This document shows, one piece after another, positions 22,601 through 33,991 of a stretch of DNA of 64,000 bases. The stretch spans positions 293,571 through 357,570 of the forward strand of contig NW_026515523.1 of NCBI RefSeq assembly GCF_014898815.1, read 5' to 3'. The notes under the pieces are model-generated. The model was not told the origin of the DNA. It made no database searches and worked only from the letters and a program-made list of their open reading frames with translations. The stretch comes from Panonychus citri. Taxonomy: Eukaryota; Arthropoda; Arachnida; Trombidiformes; Tetranychidae. Position 1 is the first letter of the stretch. Every line of letters begins with the position of its first letter. The translations under genes were made by a program, and so were the position numbers.

Positions 22601-23770
22601 TTTGACATTTCTGGTTCCATGAACCAATCATAAGATTTTGATGTTATGAAGTGCAAAGGACAACCGATTCCTGGTGTAACCTGAAGGTGATAAATTCTTA
22701 TAATAACTCATGAAAAGTCTTGTATTCTTCTTACCGTGACAAACTTATCAAGCTCTTCCTGTGTTTTAGTAATTGAATAAATATCCAAGTTAACATTTTC
22801 TCTGAAAGTTACGAGCTGAAGAGATGAATCCATACCCACGAACTGTAATCGACTCGCTTGTAAAATTCCAGGAGAATCTAAATGAGCTTTATTAGAGAAT
22901 TGGTAATGATCAACAATGTTAAAGACAAATTAAAATACATTTACACTTGAAATATTTTCTTTAGAAAATCGACTTACTTTTGTAATAATAAATAATATCA
23001 AGATTTCTATTGAACGTTGTCTTTGCAGAATGGACTGGAAATCCTCTTATATTTGTATCTCCTCCTTTTCTCTATTCAATCATTTATTTAACTTGACTTT
23101 ATTATTTGAGTTCTAGAAAAGAAAATTAAATGATCACAATATTTACCCAATTAAAACTCTTTCCATTGATCCTGAACAGAATCGAAGGTCCCGTCAACAG
23201 TACATGATTAAGAAGAGGCTTTTTCGAATCGATGTTAAAAAGAAAGTTGTCCCATTGATTTTTGAAAGTAAATTTAGTACATTGTTGGTCTGTTGATACG
23301 TAAAAATGATTAAGAACACAAAACCATTCGTAAATTATCACTTTTACAATACTTACTCTGAATAACTAATCTATCGTTTTCGAATTCACTGGAATAAAAA
23401 ATATCCAACTTATCATCTCCTGATGATATTGTAATTTTACCGCGAACAACTTCACTTGAGTGAACGTACTCTCGAATATCGTAAACTTGATCACTAGACT
23501 AAATTGAATATTCCATTAACTATCTAAGAATCATTAGAGAATAATTGAAGATCCACTTACCGAGATTAACTTTGCAGTTATTATCCAATTTCCTTTATCC
23601 ACTGACCAAGGAAAATCGTGAAGAGATTCTAAGACAATTAAAGGTTGATTTTGATTAAGAGATGGATTTAGATTGTTAATGAATTGACAAAACTTACCAG
23701 TAGATATTTGGAGTATATAAAAGTTTGAGAGAAATGTAAAAGTAAACAAATTTAATAAGAGTGAAATCAT
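19620..23770 (-). CDS. PAN/apple-like membrane protein, paralogue B
   Basis: Same exon plan as paralogue A. It starts at the ATG ending at 23770 with a signal peptide (MISLLLNLFTFTFLSNFYIL). The second exon encodes the family mark DFPWSVDKGNWII. An exon at ~23143-23292 encodes a second family block (LLNHVLLTGPSILFRING). The exon at ~20210-20990 holds PAN-like modules one and two (GDCYRTCAHDNVNLCETF, DDCASMCSSSDECFSF). The last exon (19620-~20130) holds module three (DQCAALCASWTNAGEFC), a membrane helix (FGIIILFIAVGLLLGFIFP) and a tail ending near WTRQMDQTENI. No break was noticed. It is closest to paralogue C. Divergent from HPF1, with ~1 kb between starts. Confidence 0.78.
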
Positions 23771-24797
23771 TTCGATTTACTCAATGAATTAACAAAATGA
23801 AACATTGAAGTTACAAATATTCCAGAGATGAAAACTACCAGTCTTTTGAATAATCACAAACAGCGATAATTAACTAATCTTGTTTGTAATGTGATGATAA
23901 TCACTAATAATTAATTTGAATCGATTGCAAAAAATTAGAGTCTCACTCATTTGTTTTATTTATCAATTCTATCCAATGATTTCGGTTTTTTACCCAATGA
24001 ACCGAACTGCAAATGAACTAAGAAAATGATTAACATTATTCTGGGATTCATTGGTTATTTATTCAAATAATTAAGCTAAAATTGATCAATTGGGTGTCTA
24101 GTTGCTGGGCCAAACGTCACAATTAGACCGATTTGTAAACTTTCAGCTGATACAATTTGGAGCATTTTATTCATGATCATGATGTTTGTTTTCAGTGATG
24201 ATAAAGACCTGATTTTCTACCTTGACAAATGGATGAGGTTTTAAGATAAATCAATTATTATCCACAACAAGATAGTTAAGGGTGTATTTTTCTCGTGTGA
24301 TTGTCTATCTACAATATATTGAAAGTAACCATTCAAATCAAGGTAGAATTGATATCAGTTGATTTTTTGAATTACCAATGAAAAGTTCGTCGTGATTTAA
24401 ATAAAATGAGTTTTAATGCAAACAATTGAACGAACCAGATCCAGAACAAAGTATTACATGTAAGGCGTTATTTCAATGGTAATTTGCTTAATACTGGGAA
24501 AAGAAGATGAAAACCAGAAGATTAAGTTTGATTGGAACTTATTTTTAATTTATTTATTCTTTTATTTATTTAATTATCAGAAAGTTTAAGGAAAATTTGA
24601 CCAATCATAGGAACGAATTTGAATTGAATAAAATTGAAGCGCCAAAACTTTTTTCTTATCAAAAGATTTGGCGCTTTAACAAATTACGAATCCATTTGGT
24701 TTCATTTGTTTACATTCACAAGAAGGTTTTTCATCTGTTTAGTTGTGTTGATTGTTTGATTGTCTACATTTACTTTTGGTTTCATTTGATTTTCAAA
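23771..24797. promoter_or_regulatory. Divergent intergenic region between paralogue B and HPF1
   Basis: About 1 kb with no gene. Its left part (23771-24050) is nearly repeated upstream of paralogue C (32671-32940). Its right part (24440-24700) has a degenerate copy at 33070-33310. So the duplication that made B and C carried this upstream region along. Confidence 0.6.
24637..24676 (+). promoter_or_regulatory. Inverted pair of E2F-like sites upstream of HPF1
   Basis: AAGCGCCAAAA (24637-24647) and TTTGGCGCTT (24667-24676) face each other 120-160 bp upstream of the HPF1 start codon. TTTGGCGC fits the E2F consensus TTTSGCGC. DNA-repair genes are frequent E2F targets, so a promoter role is plausible but untested. 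In the degenerate duplicate at 33245-33300 the sites are mutated (CACCAAAAG, TTTGGCGTTT). Confidence 0.5.
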
Positions 24798-26050
24798 ATG
24801 TTTACTAAAAAGTCCAAATCAATTGACTCTAATCAAATCAATGAGAAAATAAAGAAACATTTTCTTGTTTCAATGCCTGAAGATTTTTTCAAATTCTGGT
24901 CTTTCTGTTCATCATTAAATCCACTTAATCCAAAAGGTAAATTGGTAATTTTCTTTTTCTTCAATCTCTTATCCTGAGTGTTTTCTTTTCTTTAGCTTCA
25001 TTGAATGAAGTTGATATTCTGTTAGTTGGTCCATTTGATATAATTGATGGAAAATTAAACGATGAAACTCTGGACCAAACTGATCCGAATGTCCTTCTTT
25101 GTTATTATCGTTTCTTTTATGATGTTCCCGAGCTTCAGACTGTTCTTCGTGACCCAAAGTCTAATTTCCATATTGGTTATTTCAGGTAAATTTTCATCTC
25201 CTGTTTAAAGAAACAACTAGTTAATTGAATATTCTTTTCCATTTTATCCATAGAGATTCGCCCTCTGAAATGCCTTCAATGGTTGTTTCTAATGATCCAG
25301 ACAAATCATGTCTCATTAATCCTCTTGGTGATAACCTTTTCTCAGGCCTATTGGCTCATTGGTAAGATTTTCTATTGTTATAAACAATCACCGAATAACA
25401 ATTGAATTTTAACTCGTTCTTGTCTATGTCCAAAAGTGAGGATTTGGCCAGAAGAAAAAGTGACAAGAAGATCGTAACCGAAAAGCTCATTGGTAAAATC
25501 AAAAGTTTCGCTGAAAAAAACAATATTAGTCTAACTAACGATGAGATGAAAAGAAGAAAGAAAAAAATTGTCACCAAAAGCTTTCATGGAGCTGGAATTG
25601 TTGTTCCATTTGAAAAAGATGTTGGTTATCGACCTTTACCTGAATCTGATCGTGAGTTTCATGACACAACATTATCCTTGCTTTAACTAATTGATATCTT
25701 TAATTGACATAGAAAATCTTAGAAAATTACTCAAAAAGCTGATTGATTTGCCGGAAGAGGATCGACAAAGAAGCAAATCCTATGAATCATTGAAAGAAAT
25801 TGTCAATCTAACCAATTTAGCCAATGACGAATGTGACTTTGGAATGACTTTGGAGTTAGGAATTGATCTTTTCTGTTTTGGTCATGAATTTTTCAATCGA
25901 TTGATAATCTTCTTACTTGGTACTGCATATGAGCTTTTGGATAGACAAGAGTTTGGGACAATAATTGAAGCTCATATTGGAAATCGTAAAAATGAGAAAT
26001 TGATGAAATTCAACCTAAGAAATAATCTCACAAGTTCAACATCATCTTAA
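24798..26050 (+). CDS. HPF1: Histone PARylation factor 1, five exons
   Basis: Exons 24798-24936, 24996-25185, 25254-25361, 25437-25651 and 25713-26050 splice in frame with GT/AG ends to 329 residues (human HPF1 is about 346). Family blocks: FLVSMPEDFFKFWSFC near the N-terminus, LLVGPFDI, YRFFYDVPELQT, the exon-junction GYFRDSP, the KKIVTKSFHGAGIVVP stretch, and NDECDFGMTLELGIDLF near the C-terminus. The last includes the conserved Asp-Glu pair; its Glu completes the PARP1/2 active site. HPF1 redirects PARP1/2 to modify serine, in the nucleus at DNA breaks. The ATG chosen gives the usual short basic N-terminus; an upstream frame from 24597 runs in but is outside the conserved protein. Confidence 0.92.
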
Positions 26051-27316
26051 TTGTCAAACTGATTTTAAAGGATCACAGAAAAGTTTATTAATCAATTCAC
26101 TTCATTCACTACATTTAAATTGTCTCTTTAAACGTCACTAAATGTATTCAACCAAAGATGCATTTTTTTTTTAAATATCTTTCAATTAAATTGAAACAAT
26201 TAATACAATTGTAATTTCCATTCTCTGATCGTTTTTTTGACATACCCATCAGTCGATGTGTAGTTTGGATTAGCTGGTGTTGATTTCACTGTTTGATTCT
26301 CAGTACAAGGAATCAGATTTTGATCAAATTCAATTACTATTAGACCAAAGGTGAGATGAAACTTTCTTCAGCTCACCTAGAGCTTTTTCCTGAGAGGCAA
26401 TCAAACCTCTGGCACATCGATACTCGGGTCTACTTTTGTAAGTCCGATACACGCTCCATAATTATGATAGTTACGAAAGTTCATCTCGACATTGGAATCT
26501 CTACTTGTGGCATTACAAGTTCTAACTTCAATCTTCTTTTGTAAATAAGGGGAAAGAGAAAGTTCAACAATGCAATTACTTTGTTCGTCTTTCAATTTTC
26601 AGAATATTTTTCGTTTTCAGTGTTTAAAACGATTTTTCTAAAAGTCTCATTTTTGACCATTGGCTATTTAAATCTCTTTTACTTAAGAATATCAAGATTT
26701 TATACATTTGTAACTCGAAAATAGATCATAACGGAAAGTTTAAAATAGAGTAGCATCGAATTTGCAGTTTTTTCGTCACTAATACAAATCAAATTGAGCG
26801 CTTTTGCTTTGCCTCTTCTCCACTTTTCGTTTTCTGGTTTTCACGGAAAAAGTTTTCTTTCAATCAAAACAATTGATTTAATTTAATGTCTCTGACAGAG
26901 ACTCTCTGTTAATATTTGATTCTATTGTCCAGTGACAAAATTTCATGACTATAATGGTACAAGAAATGACAGTTATGTTACTGTTACCTGATTCCAACGG
27001 ATAAGTGAACCAACTCAGAAACAAACAACTTTAATGTAAAGTTATTTTTAGTATCAATTGTTGCTCTCAATTAGAGTTTTTTTCTTGATCCTGATGTTAA
27101 ACCCGTTTTTTTGTGCTAAACTTATTCTCTATCGTTCTTGGTGTTTGCTGGAGTGTTGTGATGACGATGGTAACTGTACCTGGCAGTGATTAGTTTTATG
27201 TGCTGTTGTCAACATCAAAATCAAGTTAACAAACCAATGAACCATCGATAGTCAAATCAATAGTTTTATTGGTGAATATTTTTTTTAGTTGGTCTATAGC
27301 TCGATGATTAAACAAA
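26051..27316. other. Intergenic between HPF1 and the dioxygenase
   Basis: 1.27 kb. Contains the HPF1 3' end and the dioxygenase upstream region. Short overlapping open frames near 26356-26595 show no recognisable protein. No clear core promoter element was identified for the dioxygenase. Confidence 0.45.
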
Positions 27317-28198
27317 ATGGACTCTAAATTTGTGATTTTTGGCCTATCCTGTGTTTTCTTTTACTTTTGCATATCAAATGTACTGTGTAATTCATGTTCC
27401 CCTCCAAAGAAAGATGAGAAAATTGTTCCTAAATCTGGTGATGGTCAGTGTTCCCCGACTCCTGAACCTCAACACGAATCATTTGCTACTCGATTTGCTG
27501 ACTGTCCATTAAGTCCCGAAGTTGGTGAAGGTCCATATTTCATTGAAGAAGATATCATTCGGTCCAATATTATTGAAGATCGCGAAGGAACATCTCTCAA
27601 TCTTACTTTAAATCTAATTGATTTCGCTACATGTAAACCAATTGAAGGAGTAAAAGTTTACATTTGGCAACCCGATTACTCAGGTAATGTTATTGTATCG
27701 ATTTTCTTTCAAAATTAAGACTTAATGATTTACTTTTTCATTTGTGTTAACATAATTTCAGGCATTTACTCGGGATTCATGGATAAGCCAAGGATAAAAC
27801 GAGAAAAAATGTATCCCAAAGATGCCAGAAGATTCTTACGAGGAGCTCAAATAACCGACGACAATGGTACAGTCTCTTTCGAAACACTATTCCCAGGACA
27901 TTATCCAGGACGAACACCTCATATTCATTATCGAGTCCACACTAAAAATGGAAACGTCGCTCATATTGGTCAAATATTTTTCGACGAGTCAACAAGTAAC
28001 ATTATCCATTCAACGTTCCCTTACAATCAAGTTCAAAGTCGACGTTTAAAAAATGAAGAAGATGGTGAATTTAATTACTTTAACGGGAAAAAGAGTATAA
28101 TCAATATTGACCCTAAATCGTTGACCACAGATCAACTTGAAGGCTCGTTAAGCTTAGCGATAAATCCCCTTCATCACTCAAATCTCATGTGGGGTTAA
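27317..28198 (+). CDS. Secreted intradiol ring-cleavage dioxygenase
   Basis: Exons 27317-27683 and 27762-28198 (78-bp intron) give 267 residues. A signal peptide (~1-25, hydrophobic with CISNVLC) precedes the catalytic domain. The Fe(III) ligands of intradiol dioxygenases are visible: Tyr125 in GIYSG, Tyr170 in PGHYPGR, and His176 and His178 in TPHIHYRV. The enzyme opens catechol-type aromatic rings between the two hydroxyls. Secreted members in spider mites are known to act on plant phenolics and derive from a fungal donor by horizontal transfer. This copy has gained an intron and a secretion signal, as expected of an established animal gene. All key residues are present and the frame is intact. 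Confidence 0.92.
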
Positions 28199-28752
28199 AT
28201 TGTCAAGTTGAATTATTCAACAAGACTATTAATATATTGTTATTTTTTTCTAAATCATTTATAATGTTGTCAGTCTAATCATCTAATTACTGTAATAATA
28301 TATTTCTGTTAAACAATTGTATTGTTATATTGTTTTCGCACTAAATATTTCAACACTCATTCAACCATTGATCAGAAATGAAATCTAATCATTTTCATTT
28401 TTCCTTATTGATTATACTTCAAATGATCGACTAATTAAGTATGAAACAAATCGATGAGAATTAGAAAATTAATTGATTTATGATAAAAACGTCAACTTGT
28501 AATTTATTTAAGTGTAAATTTATTGTTTAATACCAGAAACAATGGTTACAGTTTCAAATGGATGATTAACGAAACTTGAAAATTAATTAAACTAAAGGAG
28601 ATCAATTAGAGTGAGAAAACAAAAAGATGAGCTTAATTGTAAAGATAATTATTACATTTGTAGTTATATTGTTCACAAAATTTTTCATCGAACTTGATTG
28701 TAATAAATCAATTTGATAGTCAGTTTTATGAATACAAACATGTATGTAAATT
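28199..28752. other. Intergenic between dioxygenase and paralogue C
   Basis: Convergent 3' ends. Holds one copy (28472-28640) of a ~170-bp direct repeat whose partner lies beyond the 5' side of paralogue C. No gene seen. Confidence 0.5.
28472..28640 (+). repeat. Direct repeat flanking paralogue C, left copy
   Basis: Nearly identical to 33356-33525, including AAACGTCAACTTGTAATTT and ATGATTAACGAAACTTGAAA. The pair brackets ~4.9 kb containing paralogue C. Confidence 0.8.
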
Positions 28753-31700
28753 TTAAAGTGACTGAATATTGTCAGTTTCATCGATTTGCCTTGTCCATTC
28801 AAATGAATTGATTTCTCGTTCCGAGGAAGATATTGAAACAAACTTTTGGGTGATTATTTCTTTTAATTTTCCATTGATAAACATTGGGAAAATAAATCCA
28901 AGCAAAAGTCCAACGGCAATGAACAATATGATTATACCAAAAGTAGCTCCTCCGCTTGTTCCTCCAATGGTAAGTTTAAAATTATTTCTTTCATTTAATT
29001 GTTGATTTTTGTATTCGTAATTTTTACAAACTCCTGAATCAATCGGATTTGCTGATTTATCGTTAATTGTATATCCAGATAAACTACATGAACTTTTTCC
29101 ATCGTTTTGAGGACAATAGTTGAACGATAAACAAAATTCACCAGCATTTGTCCAACTAGCACAAAGAGCTGCACATTGATCCAAATTTAAATTAATCTCA
29201 GTGTGAAAAACTCGAGAGACGATTTGCCGGCCAGTGGATTTAAATAGTTCTGAAACTTTCGCTGAAATAATTCAGATATTGAGTTATATTAATAAAAATA
29301 TTCATTTTCTCTTCAAAAAAATATAAACAATACTTACGAATATAAATATCGCAATTGCTACTTTCCTGTGATATCGAATCAGTATAATAGCCACTCAAAG
29401 TACAAGAACCATCACATTGTTGGAATGAGAAACACTCATCAGATGAACTACACATTGAAGCACAATCATCGAGTGGTACATCAATAGCGATGCTAAGCGA
29501 TTTTTTAAATTCTCTTGAAGATATCTTAATGTAATCTAATAGTCGGTTCTTTGAGTAAATTTTACAAGATTCATCTTCTGTCGTTCGCGAGGATAAATTA
29601 GCATGGATAATATTTGATGTATAACAAGAAGATTTATCTGTATACTGACAATAAACGAAAGTCTCACAAAGATTGACATTATCATGAGCACAAGTACGAT
29701 AACAATCCCCAAGATTGGAAACTTCTTTGGCCGATATAACATCACCATTAGAATCAATCAGTTTCTTGTCAGTCGCCACCAATACGAAAGAGTCTCTATT
29801 TTTATCTAACTCATAAGTTACGTCAATGACTTTTGTTTTCTCATACACTATAGTATGTGTGTGTACACCACCGGTAAAGTAGATGCGTAATGTCTGACGA
29901 CGAATATGATCTTCCAATTTTCGAGATCGATTTCTTTTTTGAATAGAAAAAAACTATTCACTGGATAATATACATCGCAAATTGTACCAGCATTCTCTTG
30001 GACAACTTTCTCTGCAGATTGAAGCCTACCACAAATATTGGACCTTGTATCTTCGGCATCACAAAATATAATAACTCTTGAATAGATAAATTATTAATAG
30101 ATTAAATTTAAAGCTCGATAAGTTACCATGAATACTTACTCTTTGGCTAAATAGAATCCAGCTTGTTTATGGAGACACTCTCCAACTGATTCTGCAGATA
30201 CTTGAGATGAACTTGAAATCGTATTCTTGGACAATTTTATTCTTTCTTTGAATACACTATCTGTCAATAAAGAAGAGCGAAAAATTATTTTCCATCTTCG
30301 ATACTTACCCGAGTACCATTTTAAACTTACCTTCAATATTGGGAATTTTCAAAAAGGTGACTGATACTATGATATCTCGATCTTTAAAAGAGAGATCAAT
30401 ATTGACAATTCTTCCAGAAGAAATATTTTTCCCCGCCAAAGCCTTCTTGGCATTGGCGATAAACTCGTTAAAATGATTTTCCGCATATTTCACGCAGTCC
30501 AAATCTGCTGCTTCTTTACAAGTGAAATAAATTTCGAAAGTCTTTCTATCTGTAGAATCAGGGTAACAATCACTGAAACGTAATGATAATTCCACTTCGG
30601 ATTCAGCCTCTAATCCATAATAATCTTTTGTAATGGATTCGATAAATTGATATGTACTCTGAATGTTTAGAGAAGAGAATTTTCATCGGTATTATCCAAT
30701 AGATATTAATACAATTAATTAATGTAGTTGTTTTTTTCTCACTTACGTTATTTACTTTTTTATAATTGTTTGTTTTAGTTTTGACCAGAATAAAACCTTT
30801 GAATAACTTTGCATCAGCCTGGTGGGGATTGGAAATTTTGTCAAGATCTTGCAGAAAATTTCATGAAATTTTCAACTTCAATCGTGAAATGAACGATTGA
30901 AACGATTACTTACTGACGAAACAAAATAATGACTGGTAACGAATTTATCATATTTTTCTCCCTCAAATTTATAATCGTAATCAACTCTTTCCCAAACATA
31001 AGTTTCGTATCCCGATTCCTTTGTTTCATTTAAATAGAAAAAAAAGTTTTGATTTTCGTAAGAAAGTTTTTGATTGAAGATGTTGAAACATACGATGTGC
31101 ACTTTACCGAGATACGAGTATTCATAGACATAATCGTAATTGAGAAAACCAGCAGAACTGAATGTTCCGTAAGTACTTATTCCTGGACTATTCGGACCAA
31201 CACCAGAGTTCAAACAACGACCTTTACTCAGAGATACATGTACAGTTCCCAAATTATAATCGTACAGAGATTCCGTTATAATTCCTTGTTCTATTGTCTT
31301 CAAACTTGTGGTTAGATATTCACTGTTAACGAACATCTAAACAAAAATTTCCCAATTTGATAGAGAAGATTCATTCAGTTATTAAGAATGATGTAACCGA
31401 ATGGATGTGTCACTAAAGATTATAATACATGTACTTTACCTCACTCAACGTTTTTGATTTTTTTGGCCCATAAACAGTTGTTGTTGCAACGAAATGATAA
31501 TTAACTAACCAAGACATTCCTGGTATCTGAAACCAGTCATGAGATTTTGATGTTATCAGGTGCAAAGGACAACCGATTCCTGGTGTAACCTGAAGGTGAT
31601 AAATTCTTATAATAATCGATGAAAATGTTTTGTACCCTTCTTACCGTAACAAACTTATCAAGCTCTTCTTGTGTTTCTGTAATTGAATAAATATCCAAGT

Positions 31701-32670
31701 TAACATTTTCTCTGAAAGTTACGAGCTGAAGAGACGAATCCATACCCTCGAACTGTAATCGACTCGCTTGTAAAATTCCAGGAGAATCTAAATGGGCTTC
31801 ATTAAGAGAATTGGTAATGATAAACAATGTTAAAGATAAATTATAATACATCCACATTTGGAATATTTCTTTAGAAAATCGACTTACTTTTGTAATAATA
31901 AATAATATCAAGATTTCTATTGAACGTTGTCTTTGCAGAATGGACTGGAAATCCTCTTATATTTGTATCTCCTCCTTTTCTCTATTCAATCATTTATTTA
32001 ACTTGACTTTATTATTTGAGTTCTAGAAAAGAAAATTAAATGATCACAATATTTACCCAATTTAAACTCTTTCCATTGATCCTGAACAGAATCGAAGGTC
32101 CCGTCAACAGTACATGATTAAGAAGAGGCTTTTTCGAATCGATGTTAAAAAGAAAGTTGTCCCATTGATTTTTGAAAGTAAATTTAGTACATTGTTGGTC
32201 TGTTGGTACGTAAAAATGATTAAGAACACAAAACCATTCGTAAATTATCACTTTTACAATACTTACTCTGAATAACTAATCTATCGTTTTCGAATTCACT
32301 GGAATAAAAAATATCCAACTTATCATTTCCTGATGATATTGTAATTTTACCGCGAACAACTTCACTTGAATGAACGTACTCTCGAATATCGTAAACTTCA
32401 TCACTAGACTAAATTGAATATTCCATTAACTATTGAAGAATCATCGGAGAATAATTGAAGATCCACTTACCGAGATTAACTTTGCAGTTATTATCCAATT
32501 TCCTTTATCCACTGACCAAGGAAAATCATGAAGAGATTCTAAGACAATTAAAGGTTGATGTTGATTAAAAGATTTTGAATGAATTGACAAAACTTACCAG
32601 TAGATATTTGGAGTATATAAAAGTTTGAGAGAAATATAAAAGTAAACAAATTTAATAAGATTGGAATCAT
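28753..32670 (-). CDS. PAN/apple-like membrane protein, paralogue C
   Basis: Very close to paralogue B in exons, introns and upstream DNA. It starts at the ATG ending at 32670. The PAN-module exon is ~29330-30080 and the last exon 28753-~29250 carries the DQCAALC module, membrane helix and tail (EWTRQIDETDNI). The exon-8 region near 31090-31336 matches B (SLYDYNLGTVHVSL, PNSPGIS). One problem: near 29925 the stretch before LEDHIRR lacks one base compared with A and B (GAAAATTGGAAG), which shifts the frame inside the large PAN exon. Either this copy is damaged or a base was lost in assembly. The other exons seem open. Confidence 0.72.
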
Positions 32671-33991
32671 TTCGATTTACTCAATGAATTAACCAAAATG
32701 AAACATTGAAGTTACAAATATTCCAGAGATGAAAACTACCAGTATTTTGAATAATCACAAACAGCGATAATTAACTAATCTTGTTTGTTATGTGATGATA
32801 ATCATCAATAATTAACTTGAATCGATTGCAAAAAATTAGAGTCTCACTCATTTGTTTTATTTATCAATTCTATCCAATGATTTCGGTTTTTTACCCAATG
32901 AACCGAACTGCAAATGAACTAAGAAAATGATTAACATTATTATGATCCTTGATAATTTCAAGATAGTTGAGGGTGTATTTTTCTCATATGACTGCTAACC
33001 AAAATTGAACCGGCTAAATCAAGACAGAATAGTTCACTACATTTGCGTATGAACCTGAGCATGTATATCACATGTAAGGCGTTATTTCAATGGTAATTTG
33101 TATGAGATTGGGAAAAGAAGATGAAAACGAACAGTTGAATTCAGATTGCAAGATTCTTACAACCATCGTAAAGTATTCTCAAATCTTGAAAGATAAATTG
33201 ATTTAATTATAATTAGAAAGAATTTGAAATGAATAAAGTTAATGCACCAAAAGATTTTTCTTATAAACTAAATAACTTTCTTATAAAAGATTTGGCGTTT
33301 TAACGAACCCACTTGGGTTTCATTCAGCGAGTAGAGAGACAATCAGACAATCATAATTAATTGATTTATGATAAAAACGTCAACTTGTAATTTGTTTAAT
33401 TGTAAATTTATTGTTTAATATCAGAAACAATGGTTACAGTTTCAAATGGATGATTAACGAAACTTGAAAATTAATTAAACTAAAGGAGATCAATTAGAGT
33501 GAGAAAACAAAAAGATGAGCTTAATTGTGATAAATTAATAGATTGTAATCAATGAGAAGCTAATTGTAAATCGATTTCAATCCAGATAATGGCAATGGTT
33601 AATTCACATGATTAGATTAAATTGGATTTAGATGAAACAATTAAGTATAAAAGTCAAAATAAGAAACCATTTAAAAAAAGATATTGATGAACCAAAGAAG
33701 ATCATGATAAAGATCAATCAATTGAGTTTAAAAGTCGGAATTAAATTATCAATCATTGAAGAAAACAAACATCATTGACAATCAAAAAGTCATATCGATG
33801 TTCAAAATTATCAACATAATAAAATGATATAAATACTGACATGAATAGAGTGAGACTTGATTACTTCAGGTTGATTAAAATGGCAAAAGTGCTTAGTTAA
33901 TTAATAAGAAATTTCTAGCCTAGAAATGGAGAGTAAATTGATAATTGACAAGGATACGAAATCGAATTGATGAGCAAGATAAATTTTCGAT
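32671..33991. other. Intergenic between paralogue C and sDscam gene 1
   Basis: Begins with a copy of the paralogue B upstream region (32671-32940). It continues with a degenerate copy of the HPF1 upstream region (33070-33310), then the right copy of the direct repeat (33356-33525), then AT-rich sequence to the end of sDscam gene 1. No gene. Confidence 0.6.
33356..33525 (+). repeat. Direct repeat flanking paralogue C, right copy
   Basis: Partner of 28472-28640, differing by a few bases. It marks the end of the duplicated segment. Confidence 0.8.

Noticed and set aside
24969..25157. Minus-strand frame across HPF1 exon 2
   Set aside because: Antisense to a well-supported exon; no independent support.
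26356..26595. Overlapping short frames between HPF1 and the dioxygenase as a small gene
   Set aside because: Opposite-strand overlapping frames with no similarity, signal peptide or splice context.
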